Shown: positions 1 through 7,859 of the stretch, piece after piece | Numbering within the stretch: position 1 is the first letter of the stretch | Layout of the letters: each line of letters starts with the position of its first letter | From: Neptuniibacter pectenicola | GTDB taxonomy: Bacteria; Pseudomonadota; Gammaproteobacteria; Pseudomonadales; Balneatricaceae | Length of the DNA: 64,000 nt | NCBI RefSeq assembly: GCF_001597735.1 | Contig: NZ_LUTS01000011.1 | Span: forward strand, 31,789 to 95,788 | Reading direction: 5' to 3' | Notes under the pieces: generated by a model | Databases searched by the model: none | What the model saw: the letters and a program-made list of their open reading frames with translations, nothing else | What the model was told of the DNA's origin: nothing | Translations under genes and position numbers: made by a program

Positions 1-198
1 GGAAGTACTTTGCCAAATATGGTGATTTACAAGTTCAAGAACTTCGCGGCGGCTAGTCAATGGTTTTATTCTGAGGAACATCAAGAAGTATCGATTTTCA
101 GAAACGCTGTAACTGAAGGTTGGGCAACAATCGTTCCGGGAATCAGTGAAACAGATGACTTGATTCAGTCTGGCTATTTTGAGTGTAAGGACACCTAA
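1..198 (+). CDS. DUF1330-like protein, C-terminal fragment (cut by window edge)
   Basis: The reading frame is open from the first base of the window, so the gene starts upstream. The visible 65 residues contain FKNFAAASQWFYSEEHQE, which resembles the 'F.s.e.A..Wy.S.eYq' motif of small DUF1330 ferredoxin-like-fold proteins, followed by a stop after CKDT. The internal TTG at position 10 is not needed as a start. Function of DUF1330 proteins is not established. The family call is tentative because only the C-terminal half can be seen. Confidence 0.45.
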   Translation, partial: GSTLPNMVIYKFKNFAAASQWFYSEEHQEVSIFRNAVTEGWATIVPGISETDDLIQSGYFECKDT

Positions 199-267
199 AT
201 TAATTGGCTGAAGCTCCGTTTGAAATGCCATCGACTAAGTCAGTTTAATGGTTCGTTACATGAGGAT

Positions 268-867
268 CTAAAATGAGAAATGATTGATGCGCCAATCACC
301 CTTCTCACGAGTTAAACTTAAGTTTGGAATATCTATAAATTGCTCATTCTTCGTGGCTTTTCCGAAGTCTAACTTTATGCTCTGTAGCGATGATCCTGAT
401 GCGGGAAACCTTGCCCATAGTAATTGTTTAGCCACGGTGCGCGGTGGGATATAGCTATCAATTACGGTGTAGGTAGAGTCATTGTTTAGATCAGTTAGCT
501 GCCAATTAGTTGGGGTCAACACGACGTGCTCATTGCCACTATCAATCGTAACCCTAACGATCAATTCGTTGTCTGAGTCAGAAGAGAAAAGGTGAGGGAA
601 AATAGGCAGAAACATGGGTCCCGAAAATGTCACTTCTTGATAGCTAACATCCACAACTAGTTTAACGTCATCTTTATCTAAAATGGCTAATGATGCATCT
701 GGGTAACCCGCTGTTTTGTTGGATGGGGCACCATGCCTAAATGGATTTTTCCATGGAGATGAAAGGTTATTATTTGAAAAATAATGATCCTGTGTAATTC
801 ATGAGCAGCTTGATATTAATAGACAAGTGGTAATTACGCTGAATAAAAGCAATTTGTGGGTCGTCAT
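268..867 (-). pseudogene. Putative lipoprotein gene interrupted by an in-frame TGA at codon 23
   Basis: An ATG at 867 opens a typical lipoprotein leader (MTTHKLLLFSV..., hydrophobic core, then lipobox I-S-S-C). The leader is followed two codons later by TGA (801-799). The same frame then stays open for 177 codons to the stop at 268, ending NHFSF. The downstream part has no good start; the first usable one is GTG at 654 without a clear ribosome site. I do not recognise the mature domain, which is rich in beta-type patterns (LIVRVTIDSG, STYTVIDSYIPP). The simplest reading is a lipoprotein gene disabled by one nonsense mutation. A short leader peptide followed by an unrelated ORF is less likely because frame and signal peptide match so well. 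Confidence 0.6.
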
Positions 868-882
868 CGTGTGGCCTAAAGC

Positions 883-1569
883 TTAGAAATTTTCGGTATT
901 AGTACGGAGCTCTAACTCCCAAGTCCAAGCGCTACGCTCTTGCTCTGACACGTAAAGATAAGTTTTCGCAATTTCATCAGGGTTTAACGTCATTGTTGGG
1001 TCATCATAAGGGGCCCCCCTGTCAGCAGAGTAAATAAGGCCGTCAATGATAAAGTGCGCTACATGTATGTTTTGAGGTGCGAGTTCTCTTGCTAAACTCT
1101 GACACAGCCCTCGAAGCGCAAATTTACCCATCGCAAATGGGGCTGATTGAGAGAAACCTTTAACACCTGCTGATGCACCGGTAAATAGCATCGCACCTCG
1201 TCTATTTTTAAGCATTCGTTTGGCAGCTTGCTGTGCTACCAATAAGGCCCCAAAACTATTAATCATTAACGTTTCTTTTGTAATATCTGTATCAATTTCG
1301 GTAATAGGGCCTCTGGTATATGCTCCCGCATTATAGATTACGGTATCGGGCGTAAAATTGTGGTTATCTAATTCTTCAAAAAGAGCGTGTACATCACTTT
1401 TATCACTCACATCACAGGTGAATAATGATGCGTCTGTTTCATGGGCAAGCTCTTGGAGTTTTATAGTATTGCGCGCGGCAAGAGAAACCGAGTGTCCCGC
1501 CTTTCTAAAGCATCTGGCTAACGAAGCACTTAAACCTGTTCCGGCTCCAATAATGAGTACATTTGGCAT
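883..1569 (-). CDS. Short-chain dehydrogenase/reductase-like protein without the catalytic Tyr
   Basis: A 228-residue Rossmann protein. The N-terminal GAGTGLSASLA loop matches the SDR cofactor motif, the NAG motif appears at about residue 80 (VIYNAGAY), and TGASAG is the usual beta-5 Ser region. At the YxxxK position the sequence reads F-A-M-G-K, so the catalytic Tyr is Phe. I recall an SDR subfamily with the pattern FA..KfAlRaLaqSlARElaP that shares this change, so it is probably inherited rather than a lesion. Activity as a classical alcohol/ketone oxidoreductase is therefore doubtful. It sits alone between two broken genes on the same strand. Confidence 0.75.
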   Translation of the reverse strand: MPNVLIIGAGTGLSASLARCFRKAGHSVSLAARNTIKLQELAHETDASLFTCDVSDKSDVHALFEELDNHNFTPDTVIYNAGAYTRGPITEIDTDITKETLMINSFGALLVAQQAAKRMLKNRRGAMLFTGASAGVKGFSQSAPFAMGKFALRGLCQSLARELAPQNIHVAHFIIDGLIYSADRGAPYDDPTMTLNPDEIAKTYLYVSEQERSAWTWELELRTNTENF

Positions 1570-1663
1570 AGCTAAACTCCTGAAAATATTTATTTGGCAG
1601 TTGTTGACTTACTCAGTTTCTCATACGCATTCTCTGAATTACTTGGCATTGCTTTTCGTCGTG

Positions 1664-2146
1664 TTATTTGCATTCATTGAGTACTTCCTTTAACGCATTT
1701 GTTGCGTTTGCCACAGATGGGTAGCCTTAGTAGGCTCCCACTAAAATAATAATGTAGATAATCGCTCTTGAGTTGATTCCAAGGTTTTACGCACCCGGTA
1801 TATGAAACGTTAATTGGTTGGTTGCACTCATTGAGATCAACCCAGCTATCAATACCAATTCTTTATGCTTAGGCGAGAGGTTTATGGATTCATGAACTTT
1901 CCCATAAAGACAACTTATAAAGTGTTCAGCCAGAGCGGAGGGCATGCCATTTATTAAGGACGTACCTTCCGCGTTTAGGGGTGCTGCTTTTAGATTTTTC
2001 AAATCTTTCTTGTACAAATCCATATCAACACTCTCCTTGGCGAGGCTCATCTCTGTACCTGCTGCCATTCCTGTTACAAGGCAACTAGCAATAAATGCAA
2101 ATGCCAAACGGTTTTTTCGATCAGTGATTTTATTAACAGCCTACAT
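1664..2146 (-). pseudogene. Carboxymuconolactone decarboxylase (CMD)-like gene with three in-frame stops
   Basis: Reading leftward from ATG at 2146, the frame encodes a 160-codon CMD/AhpD-like protein with a hydrophobic N-terminal segment (AFAFIASCLVTGMAAG). It then has the family core (LSPKHKELVLIAGLIS...QLTFHIPGA, NLGINSRAIIYIIILVGAY, GYPSVANATNALKEVL). Three stop codons interrupt it: TAG at codon 2 (2143-2141), TAA at 1789-1787 exactly after HIPGA where the family has Leu, and TAA at 1729-1727 between GAY and GYPS. Homology continues across both TAA codons without a shift, so this is one gene, now non-functional as read. Secreted CMD-like proteins of this kind often neighbour SDR genes. 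Confidence 0.7.
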
Positions 2147-2181
2147 AGGTAAGCAGGGGAGATAGCGCAGTTATTTGCGAA

Positions 2182-3369
2182 CTAAAACTGTGCCGAAGTT
2201 ACCGAAGAGGATGCGAGCATCTTTGTTACTTCAACGGGTTTTTCTAACCACTCTTCATATTGAGCAAAAACAGCTTTGGTATAGTCTTGCTCATAATGGA
2301 GCATCAAAGCTTGTTCATCTTCAAAGCATTCGAAAAGGTGAAGCGTCCCATTACCTTCCTTATTTTTCATGAGAGTAAAGACATGACAGCCCGGCTCATT
2401 GAGTGTTTGAGGAATAATAGATTCAAGGGCGGCTAAGCCTTCGTCGTAGTATTCAGGTTTTAAGGTGATCGTTGCCGAAACAAACAATCTGTTATCCTGT
2501 GCTTCTATGCCTGCCATCGGTAAAAATGAACGAATAAACTCAGCTTGCACTGGCGCGACTCGCGTGTTGATCTGGTCAACCCCCATATTATGGCCAACTG
2601 TCGTGCGTATTGGCCGATCGCCTTCCATGTCGACAAGTTCTGCAAGTTGGTCTGCGACATTTTGTGCGTCGGTACTTTTACCCCCTTGGGCAAATACGCC
2701 TTGGAACATGTCCACAATATTCGCTGGCGCCTTAGCGATATCACCATATGACTCTATGCAGCGTGTATCGGATGGGGCGGGAGGGCTTTGGATCAGATCA
2801 GTACCATGACCACCAGGCTCAACGATTATGGACTCCGCGCCAAAGCTGGCGAGTTCATAATGCATAGATTCTGCCATAGCTTCGAGTGCCCATTTGCTCG
2901 CGCAATACAACCCAAAGAAGGGCATCGCAAGCCGACCGGAACTTGAACTTATATGGATTAGAAGCCCTGATTTTCGTTCACGCATGTGCGGGAGAACGGC
3001 TCTACAGGTGCGAGCAACACCGACAACGTTTACATCTAAGCATGCTGAAACCTGCTCAGGTGTATAAGCCTCTGTTATGCCACAAGGCATAATGCCTGCG
3101 TTATTAATAAGCACATCAATATCTAAACGTTCTTCCAAAGCTTGTATCGCGGAATCTACGGAATCTTCGGACGTAACATCCAGTTCTACTACCTCCAGAG
3201 AATGACCATGCTCTAACGCCCAGCCAGCAAGCTCGGCCGCAATAGCAGCATTATGTCCTGCAATATCTCGCATAGATGCAATGACATGGTGGCCTCCTTT
3301 GGCAAGTGTTTTGGCTGTCAAGTAACCAATTCCTCGGCTCGCTCCGGTGATTAATATGTTCTTACTCAT
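2182..3369 (-). CDS. Fusion of an SDR oxidoreductase and an antibiotic-biosynthesis-monooxygenase (ABM) domain
   Basis: A 395-residue protein. Residues 1 to about 270 are a classical SDR: TGASRGIG cofactor loop, NNAG near 90, catalytic Ser and Y-C-A-S-K near 160, and an EPGG substrate-loop start. From about residue 297 it continues in frame into a roughly 95-residue ABM/YgiN-like ferredoxin-fold domain (LFVSATITLKPEYYDEGLAAL ... FECFEDEQALMLHY). ABM domains act on quinols or polyketide-like substrates or are accessory dimer units. The start ATG overlaps the TetR stop by 4 bp, and AAAGGA lies 8 bases upstream, so the two genes are translationally coupled. Substrate unknown. Confidence 0.8.
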   Translation of the reverse strand: MSKNILITGASRGIGYLTAKTLAKGGHHVIASMRDIAGHNAAIAAELAGWALEHGHSLEVVELDVTSEDSVDSAIQALEERLDIDVLINNAGIMPCGITEAYTPEQVSACLDVNVVGVARTCRAVLPHMRERKSGLLIHISSSSGRLAMPFFGLYCASKWALEAMAESMHYELASFGAESIIVEPGGHGTDLIQSPPAPSDTRCIESYGDIAKAPANIVDMFQGVFAQGGKSTDAQNVADQLAELVDMEGDRPIRTTVGHNMGVDQINTRVAPVQAEFIRSFLPMAGIEAQDNRLFVSATITLKPEYYDEGLAALESIIPQTLNEPGCHVFTLMKNKEGNGTLHLFECFEDEQALMLHYEQDYTKAVFAQYEEWLEKPVEVTKMLASSSVTSAQF

Positions 3370-3977
3370 GTGCGTGTTCCTTTCTTAATGTTAAATATGG
3401 TTTTTTCAAAGAGTTGCAGTGGGGCTTCGCTGCGCTCCGCTTTCATGCGCACCAATGCGCCACTCCAAGCGTTCATAAGCCAATCCGCAGCTTCCATATT
3501 TGTCAGGTGGCTTAAGCCAATGTCACTGAGCTGAATAAGCGCCAAGCATTCAGCCACTTCCGATGAAAGCTCAGCCCAATGTTTTTTAAGTATTTTCTGA
3601 AACTCATTATTCGTGTCTGCTAACTCAGTTGATAGATTACACATCAAGCAACCATCCGCGTAATTGCGAGTTTTAAATTCTTCGCTTGCGCCTCGAAAGA
3701 ATGCTTCAAGGCGATCAATAGGCAAGAGGTTTTCATTATTCAACACCTGGTTTGCACCGTCTATTTGCAAGCCATGATAGTACTGGGCTACCTCTAGGCC
3801 GAACGCCTCCTTACTTTTGAAATAGTGGTAAAAAGAACCTCGCGGTACGCCGCTTTTTTTAAGGACGTCATTAATGCCAATACCTGAGAAACTCTCAGAG
3901 CGTATTAGTGACATTCCTGTGTCCAGTAAGCGCGTTTTTGCGTCGTCGTAGTTTTTTATATCTCGTGTTCTAGCCAT
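3366..3977 (-). CDS. TetR/AcrR family transcriptional regulator
   Basis: A 203-residue repressor. The N-terminal helix-turn-helix reads SFSGIGINDVLKKSGVPRGSFYHYFKSKEAFG, which is diagnostic for TetR proteins. The C-terminal half resembles the NemR/AcuR-like group (CLMCNLSTELAD). It lies between the broken SDR gene (upstream) and the SDR-ABM gene, with which it overlaps by 4 bp. It probably autoregulates the promoter at 4856-4884, where a TAGA-N4-TCTA dyad sits between the -35 and -10 elements. Ligand unknown; electrophiles or quinones are plausible from the NemR-like C-terminus and the ABM partner, but this is inference. Confidence 0.85.
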   Translation of the reverse strand: MARTRDIKNYDDAKTRLLDTGMSLIRSESFSGIGINDVLKKSGVPRGSFYHYFKSKEAFGLEVAQYYHGLQIDGANQVLNNENLLPIDRLEAFFRGASEEFKTRNYADGCLMCNLSTELADTNNEFQKILKKHWAELSSEVAECLALIQLSDIGLSHLTNMEAADWLMNAWSGALVRMKAERSEAPLQLFEKTIFNIKKGTRT

Positions 3978-4032
3978 CTGTTTTGATCATCATTTGTCAG
4001 GTTAAATTGGGAAAGTATCGATAATCCTAATG

Positions 4033-4778
4033 TCAGATCTGTGTCATGCCACCGTCAGCAACCAGTTCAGCCCCAGCCACAAAAGAAGAGTCCGATGAAG
4101 CGAGAAATAGTGCAGCTGCTGCTATTTCGTCTGGCTGTCCAATTCGCTTAAGCGGGATCTGGGACGCTTGCAGTGCCTGAAAATCGGCGATCTCTTCCTC
4201 TGACAGACCCGTTCGACTGTACGCCGCTGTCATGACTGGGCCAGGAGTAAGAACATTTACACGTATCGAGGTGCGAGCTCCTGGGTTAAAGTTCGGGCAA
4301 GTGCTCTTACAGCAGCTTTGGCTGAGCCGTAGACACTCATGCCCGGTACAGCTCGGCAGTTAGCACTTGATGATACGATAATGGCCGCTCCACTATCGTT
4401 CATACATGGAACCGCCTTTTGAAGCGTAAAAAATACGCCTTTGAAATTAACATCACTCTGATAATTAAAATCTTCTTCTGTAACCTCCAGAAATGGCTGC
4501 ATTATGGCTCCTCCCGCGTTAGCGACAACAATGTCGATGGTGCCGAAGTGGTTCCGTGTTTTCCGAAACAATGTCTCTAGGTCTTCCTGAGAACAGACAT
4601 CGCCTTTTATAAACATGCTTTCCCCAGCAAGAGCTATGTCTGCGTCCTTCAGGGACTCTGCATTGCGACCAAAGATAACGACCTTAGCGCCATGATCAGA
4701 AAACATCTTTGCTACCGAAAAACCAATACCGCTATTCCCGCCTGTTACTACGGCTACCTTGCCCTCTAATTTTTTCAT
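4033..4778 (-). pseudogene. SDR oxidoreductase gene with a frameshift near its 3' third
   Basis: The first 173 codons encode an SDR (GGNSGIG, NAGG, SSSA, YGSAKAA) that runs into TAA just after ELAPRYV at 4257. In another frame the expected continuation RVNVLTPGPVMTAAYSRTG ... LFLASSDSSFVAGAELVADGGMTQI follows immediately to 4033. Compared with the usual ELAPRGIRVN, four bases are missing around 4264-4268, which accounts for the shift. The family start MKKLEGKVAVVTGG is preceded by AAGGAA. As read, the product lacks the C-terminal substrate-binding loop. It is the first gene behind the promoter at 4856-4884 and is followed by the TetR gene. Confidence 0.75.
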
Positions 4779-4855
4779 TTCCTTAGCCTCACGGTCATTA
4801 CGTTGTGGTCGAAAAAGTCGATAAGACAGATGAGTAGTTCGACTTTTGTTATTTA

Positions 4856-4884
4856 TTATTAGACCGATCTACTATTAATGTCAA
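4856..4884 (-). promoter_or_regulatory. Strong sigma-70 promoter with embedded TetR-type operator
   Basis: On the minus strand a perfect -35 TTGACA (4884-4879) is followed after 17 bp by TAATAA (4861-4856). The dyad TAGA-CCGA-TCTA (4860-4871) lies in the spacer and touches the -10, where a repressor would block polymerase. It drives the SDR-TetR-SDR/ABM group. Assignment to the TetR protein at 3366-3977 is inferred from position. Confidence 0.55.
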
Positions 4885-4994
4885 GACAATGTGCCGTTAA
4901 ATGAAACGCAACGCTAGCTTACTCAGTCAAAAAGGTAGGATTTTGAGGCGTTACGACGCTTAGATGTCTAAGCGTCGAAAACACAAATACGGGA

Positions 4995-6170
4995 TTAAGA
5001 ATTGAATTTTTCTAGAATGAACATGTGATAGCCAAACTCATGACCAAATTGAGTGCAAATCTTCACCTCATTTTGTACATCTTTGAATGCGGAGCTATCT
5101 GCCAAATCCCTTTCTAGCTCGCTTAATCGCTTCCCCAACGGCGTATAGTAGTTTAACCATGCGTTTTCGCTTTGCGGGAAGTGGTCAATGACCTGATAGC
5201 CTGCTTTTTTCATGTGATTAATTCTGGTCTGAACCAGTTGGATATCCGGATATTCTTGATCCCAAAACTCAATTGACTCACAGCTCGGAGTCGATGTTCG
5301 CCAGACCATATCGCTGAGCATTAAATACCCGTGCTTTTTAAGTACAGAACGCCATTGCGCCAATGCATTTTCTATTCCGATTACATAGGCACTTCCTTCC
5401 GCCCATAGAAGGTCAAAACTGTTTTTTGGAAAAGGTAGCTTCGTCATGCTTGCACAAACCGTGTTGAGTTGGTCAACCAGACATTGTTGCGCAAAGCGCT
5501 GCTCCAGCCTATCAAGAGCTGATTGCTCATTGTCCAAGGCTGTAATCTCTGCGTTACTACATTTTGCCAATACTTCAGTAGAAAGCCCTTTACCGCAACC
5601 TATCTCCAGAATGGATTCTGGCAATTTTGGTACAGCGAGTAATGCTTTTTTGGTATCTTCCTCACTACCTGGCCCCCATCGCTCTAGTGTTTCAAAAATC
5701 TTCATGAAATCATTCATATATAAATCATGTTCGTTCATATTCTTTGATAACCACTTCAGTTGTAGAGCTTCTTTATCGCTAAAACCCTGAGTTAATAACC
5801 ATTCTAAATGAGCATCGGGTGCCCGCTTATTTAAGTCTTCGTGCCACGCTTTGGTGTCACCTTCACCGATTAAGGCCACAAGTAACTCTTTAGACTGTTG
5901 TTTTTCCTCAATCTCTTTATCAAGTGCTGTTAAACGCTCCAGCAATAGCGCTTTATCAACTTTTTCCTCAAGGCATGCTTTACATTCCTTCAGTGTCAAA
6001 CCACCAGATTGCAATTTTTGGATCAACAAGATTCGCTGTAAATCTTTCTCTGTATATACTCGATAGCCATTTGGCTGTCTGTCGCCAGGGATCAACCTAA
6101 TCTTTTCATAGTAAAGAAGAGTGGTTCCTGATAATCCAACTTTGCTTGCAAGTTCTTATATTTTGTACAG
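4995..6170 (-). pseudogene. MerR-type regulator fused to a SAM-dependent methyltransferase; TAA at codon 5 of the natural frame
   Basis: The frame contains a MerR winged-helix region (VGLSGTTLLYYEKIRLIPG..., NGYRVYTEKDLQRI), a coiled-coil linker (ALDKEIEEKQQSKELL), and a class I methyltransferase from about residue 150 (ILEIGCGKGLSTEVLAK, ITALDNEQ, FDLLWAEGSAYVIG). Such MerR-methyltransferase fusions are known. In the natural frame a CTG at 6170 precedes YKI and then TAA (6158-6156) where a Ser is expected before ELASKVGLS. The only usable start after that stop is TTG at 6095, which removes the first part of the DNA-binding helix-turn-helix. The methyltransferase could still be made from 6095; DNA binding would be lost. 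Confidence 0.65.
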
Positions 6171-6179
6171 AGCGTTAAA

Positions 6180-6218
6180 CACTTCTAGGAAGTGACTGTA
6201 AGCACCTTAAACTGTCAA
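6180..6218 (-). promoter_or_regulatory. Putative promoter/operator of the MerR-methyltransferase gene
   Basis: On the minus strand TTGACA (6218-6213) is followed by the dyad TTTAAG-GTG-CTTACA (6211-6197, 5 of 6 pairs) and a second dyad CACTTC-CTA-GAAGTG (6194-6180). A dyad directly behind -35 is typical of MerR-controlled promoters. No convincing -10 hexamer is visible, so the call is weak. Confidence 0.3.
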
Positions 6219-6219
6219 G

Positions 6220-6312
6220 CAATAGATAGGTCAATAGATAGGTCAATAGGTAGGTCAATAGGTAGGTCAATAGATAGGTCAATAGATAGGTCAATAGATA
6301 GGTCAATAGATA
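6220..6312. repeat. 12-bp tandem repeat array, about 7.75 copies
   Basis: Seven complete copies of GGTCAATAG(A/G)TA run head to tail from 6229 to 6312, preceded by a 9-base partial copy at 6220-6228. Copies 2 and 3 carry G instead of A at position 10; the rest are identical. The array starts one base upstream of the putative -35 element of the MerR-methyltransferase gene. Near-identity suggests recent slippage expansion. No spacers are present, so it is not a CRISPR. Confidence 0.95.
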
Positions 6313-6389
6313 TTAAATGAGTTTTTAACAAGGAAGTTGGCGCTTATGTGATGCGCTGGCTGATCGAGATTAGAGTTTTAACGTTGCCA

Positions 6390-7103
6390 TTAACTTGGGC
6401 TGTCTTTTGTGTAAAACCGTGGCTTTTCTTTTTCTTGTTTCCACCAATCCTGCTTAAGCTGTTGGGTTGTAGCTGGAAATACCTCCTCTAAAACCTCCAT
6501 ATGAACTATTCTGTCTGTGCGAAAGTGCCTGAATCCCTCTCGTTTTTCGCACCATGCGACAGCGAGTTTAACCGTCTCGAAATAGGCAAGCATAAAAGGC
6601 CAAATAGTTCGCAGGCTAACTTTGCCAGCTTCATCTGTATATTCTATTTTGACTTTCTTTCGCGAGCGCATTGCTTCTCGCAACACCTCAGGGTCTATCG
6701 TATCGGAGATGATCGGGGTAAGGCAGGGCGCAACAACAACCAAAGAGTCAGCGATTTGTTTTAGGTGCTGAGGCACGACATCATTTAGCTTTTCAACCAA
6801 GCTTCTTGCGCCGATTGAAAGTTTCTCATCACCACGCTCGGCAACCCATTGAGCCCCTAAAAGCGCAGCCTCCAGCTCATCTGACGTAAGCATCAAAGGA
6901 GGCATGTCGTAACCATCTCTCAAAATGTAGCCAATGCCTGCCTCACCATCAATTGGAATACGCTGTGCCTGAAGCTCTGCAATATCTCGATAGATAGTGC
7001 GTAACGATACTTCCAGCTGCTCACATAGTTGTTGCGCAGTGATCGGCCGCTTGGCCGATCGCAAGGTCTGAATAATACTAAAAAGTCGTCTTGTCGCTGA
7101 CAT
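6390..7103 (-). CDS. YafY-type HTH/WYL-domain transcriptional regulator
   Basis: A 237-residue protein from ATG 7103 (MSATRRLFSIIQTLRSAKRPIT). It has an N-terminal HTH_11 domain (LCEQLEVSLRTIYRDIAELQAQRIPIDGEAGIGYIL) followed by a WYL-type sensor (VKIEYTDEAGKVSLRTIWPFMLAYFETVKLAVAWCEKREGFRHFRTDRI). The frame could extend to 7145, but this would overlap the GST gene by 32 bp, whereas 7103 leaves a 10-bp gap and matches family length. It is co-directional with and directly downstream of the GST gene. YafY/DeoR-like proteins usually repress neighbouring detoxification genes; the effector is unknown. Confidence 0.8.
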   Translation of the reverse strand: MSATRRLFSIIQTLRSAKRPITAQQLCEQLEVSLRTIYRDIAELQAQRIPIDGEAGIGYILRDGYDMPPLMLTSDELEAALLGAQWVAERGDEKLSIGARSLVEKLNDVVPQHLKQIADSLVVVAPCLTPIISDTIDPEVLREAMRSRKKVKIEYTDEAGKVSLRTIWPFMLAYFETVKLAVAWCEKREGFRHFRTDRIVHMEVLEEVFPATTQQLKQDWWKQEKEKPRFYTKDSPS

Positions 7104-7113
7104 AGGGCCCTGA

Positions 7114-7722
7114 TCACATTTCTGGTAATGACTTTTTAACGCCATCCATTTCTAGCATGGCCTTGTACCAACTTCTAGTACTCTCCCCTGTGGGAAGTTC
7201 GTCTGCTAAACTCAGGTGGAATATATTAGAGACAAGCGCAAGGTCGGCGATAGTCGGTTTTTCACCGCAAAGAAACTGCGAATCGGCAAAGGTATTCTCT
7301 AACAAAGGCGACAACTCTACCATTTTTTCTTGCCCTTGCTTGATGGCATCTTGATCAGCGTCCTCTCCCATAAATACTTTGTTAAGCACAATACCGAGAA
7401 CAGCGGGAGATAAACGGCATTGAATCCAGTCCAGCCACTGATCTACAGCCGCTCGCGTATCAGCATCCTGAGGGTACCAAGCTTCCAAGTTATGCTTGTT
7501 ACAAAGATAGCGTAAAATAGCATTTGACTCGTGAATCTTAACATTATCGGCAATTAACGTGGGAACCTGATGATTTGGATTGGTCTCCAGATATGTTGGA
7601 GACATATGCTCACCACTCATCATGTCGACGTTTTTAAATTCGTATTCTAAGCCAGTCTCTTCTAATAGAGAAACCACACGTCGACTGTGCTGTGAGAATG
7701 GAAAGCCATAAAGTGTATACAT
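7114..7722 (-). CDS. Glutathione S-transferase family protein
   Basis: A 202-residue two-domain GST. The thioredoxin-like N-terminus (MYTLYGFPFSQHSRRVVSLLEETGLEYE) has a Ser at the catalytic Ser/Cys position. The cis-Pro HQVPTL and the ESNAILRYL glutathione-binding turn follow near residues 52 and 65. The helical C-terminal domain holds the folding motif KPTIADLALV. AAGGA stands 7 bases before the ATG. It likely forms a detoxification unit with the YafY regulator downstream. The substrate cannot be deduced. Confidence 0.88.
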   Translation of the reverse strand: MYTLYGFPFSQHSRRVVSLLEETGLEYEFKNVDMMSGEHMSPTYLETNPNHQVPTLIADNVKIHESNAILRYLCNKHNLEAWYPQDADTRAAVDQWLDWIQCRLSPAVLGIVLNKVFMGEDADQDAIKQGQEKMVELSPLLENTFADSQFLCGEKPTIADLALVSNIFHLSLADELPTGESTRSWYKAMLEMDGVKKSLPEM

Positions 7723-7859
7723 AAAGATATCCTTAAGTTAGGGTTTGGATGATAAATAAACGTGCCGAAAGATTAACAGAGCACTACTGTCACCTCCTGT
7801 CAGCAGTCTTTCGAAATGTAAAAGTGAGTGAGAGAAGAAGTTACGAAAGGAGCTAATTT

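Noticed and set aside
1358..1693. Plus-strand frame of 111 codons opposite the SDR gene
   Set aside because: Shadow of the real minus-strand SDR gene and its upstream region; no ribosome site or family motif.
1..6170. Alternative genetic code or stop-codon reassignment
   Set aside because: All three stop codons interrupt different genes here, while many intact genes end with the same codons; nonsense mutations explain this better.
6220..6312. Possible CRISPR array
   Set aside because: Repeats are only 12 bp and contiguous with no spacers, and no cas genes are present.
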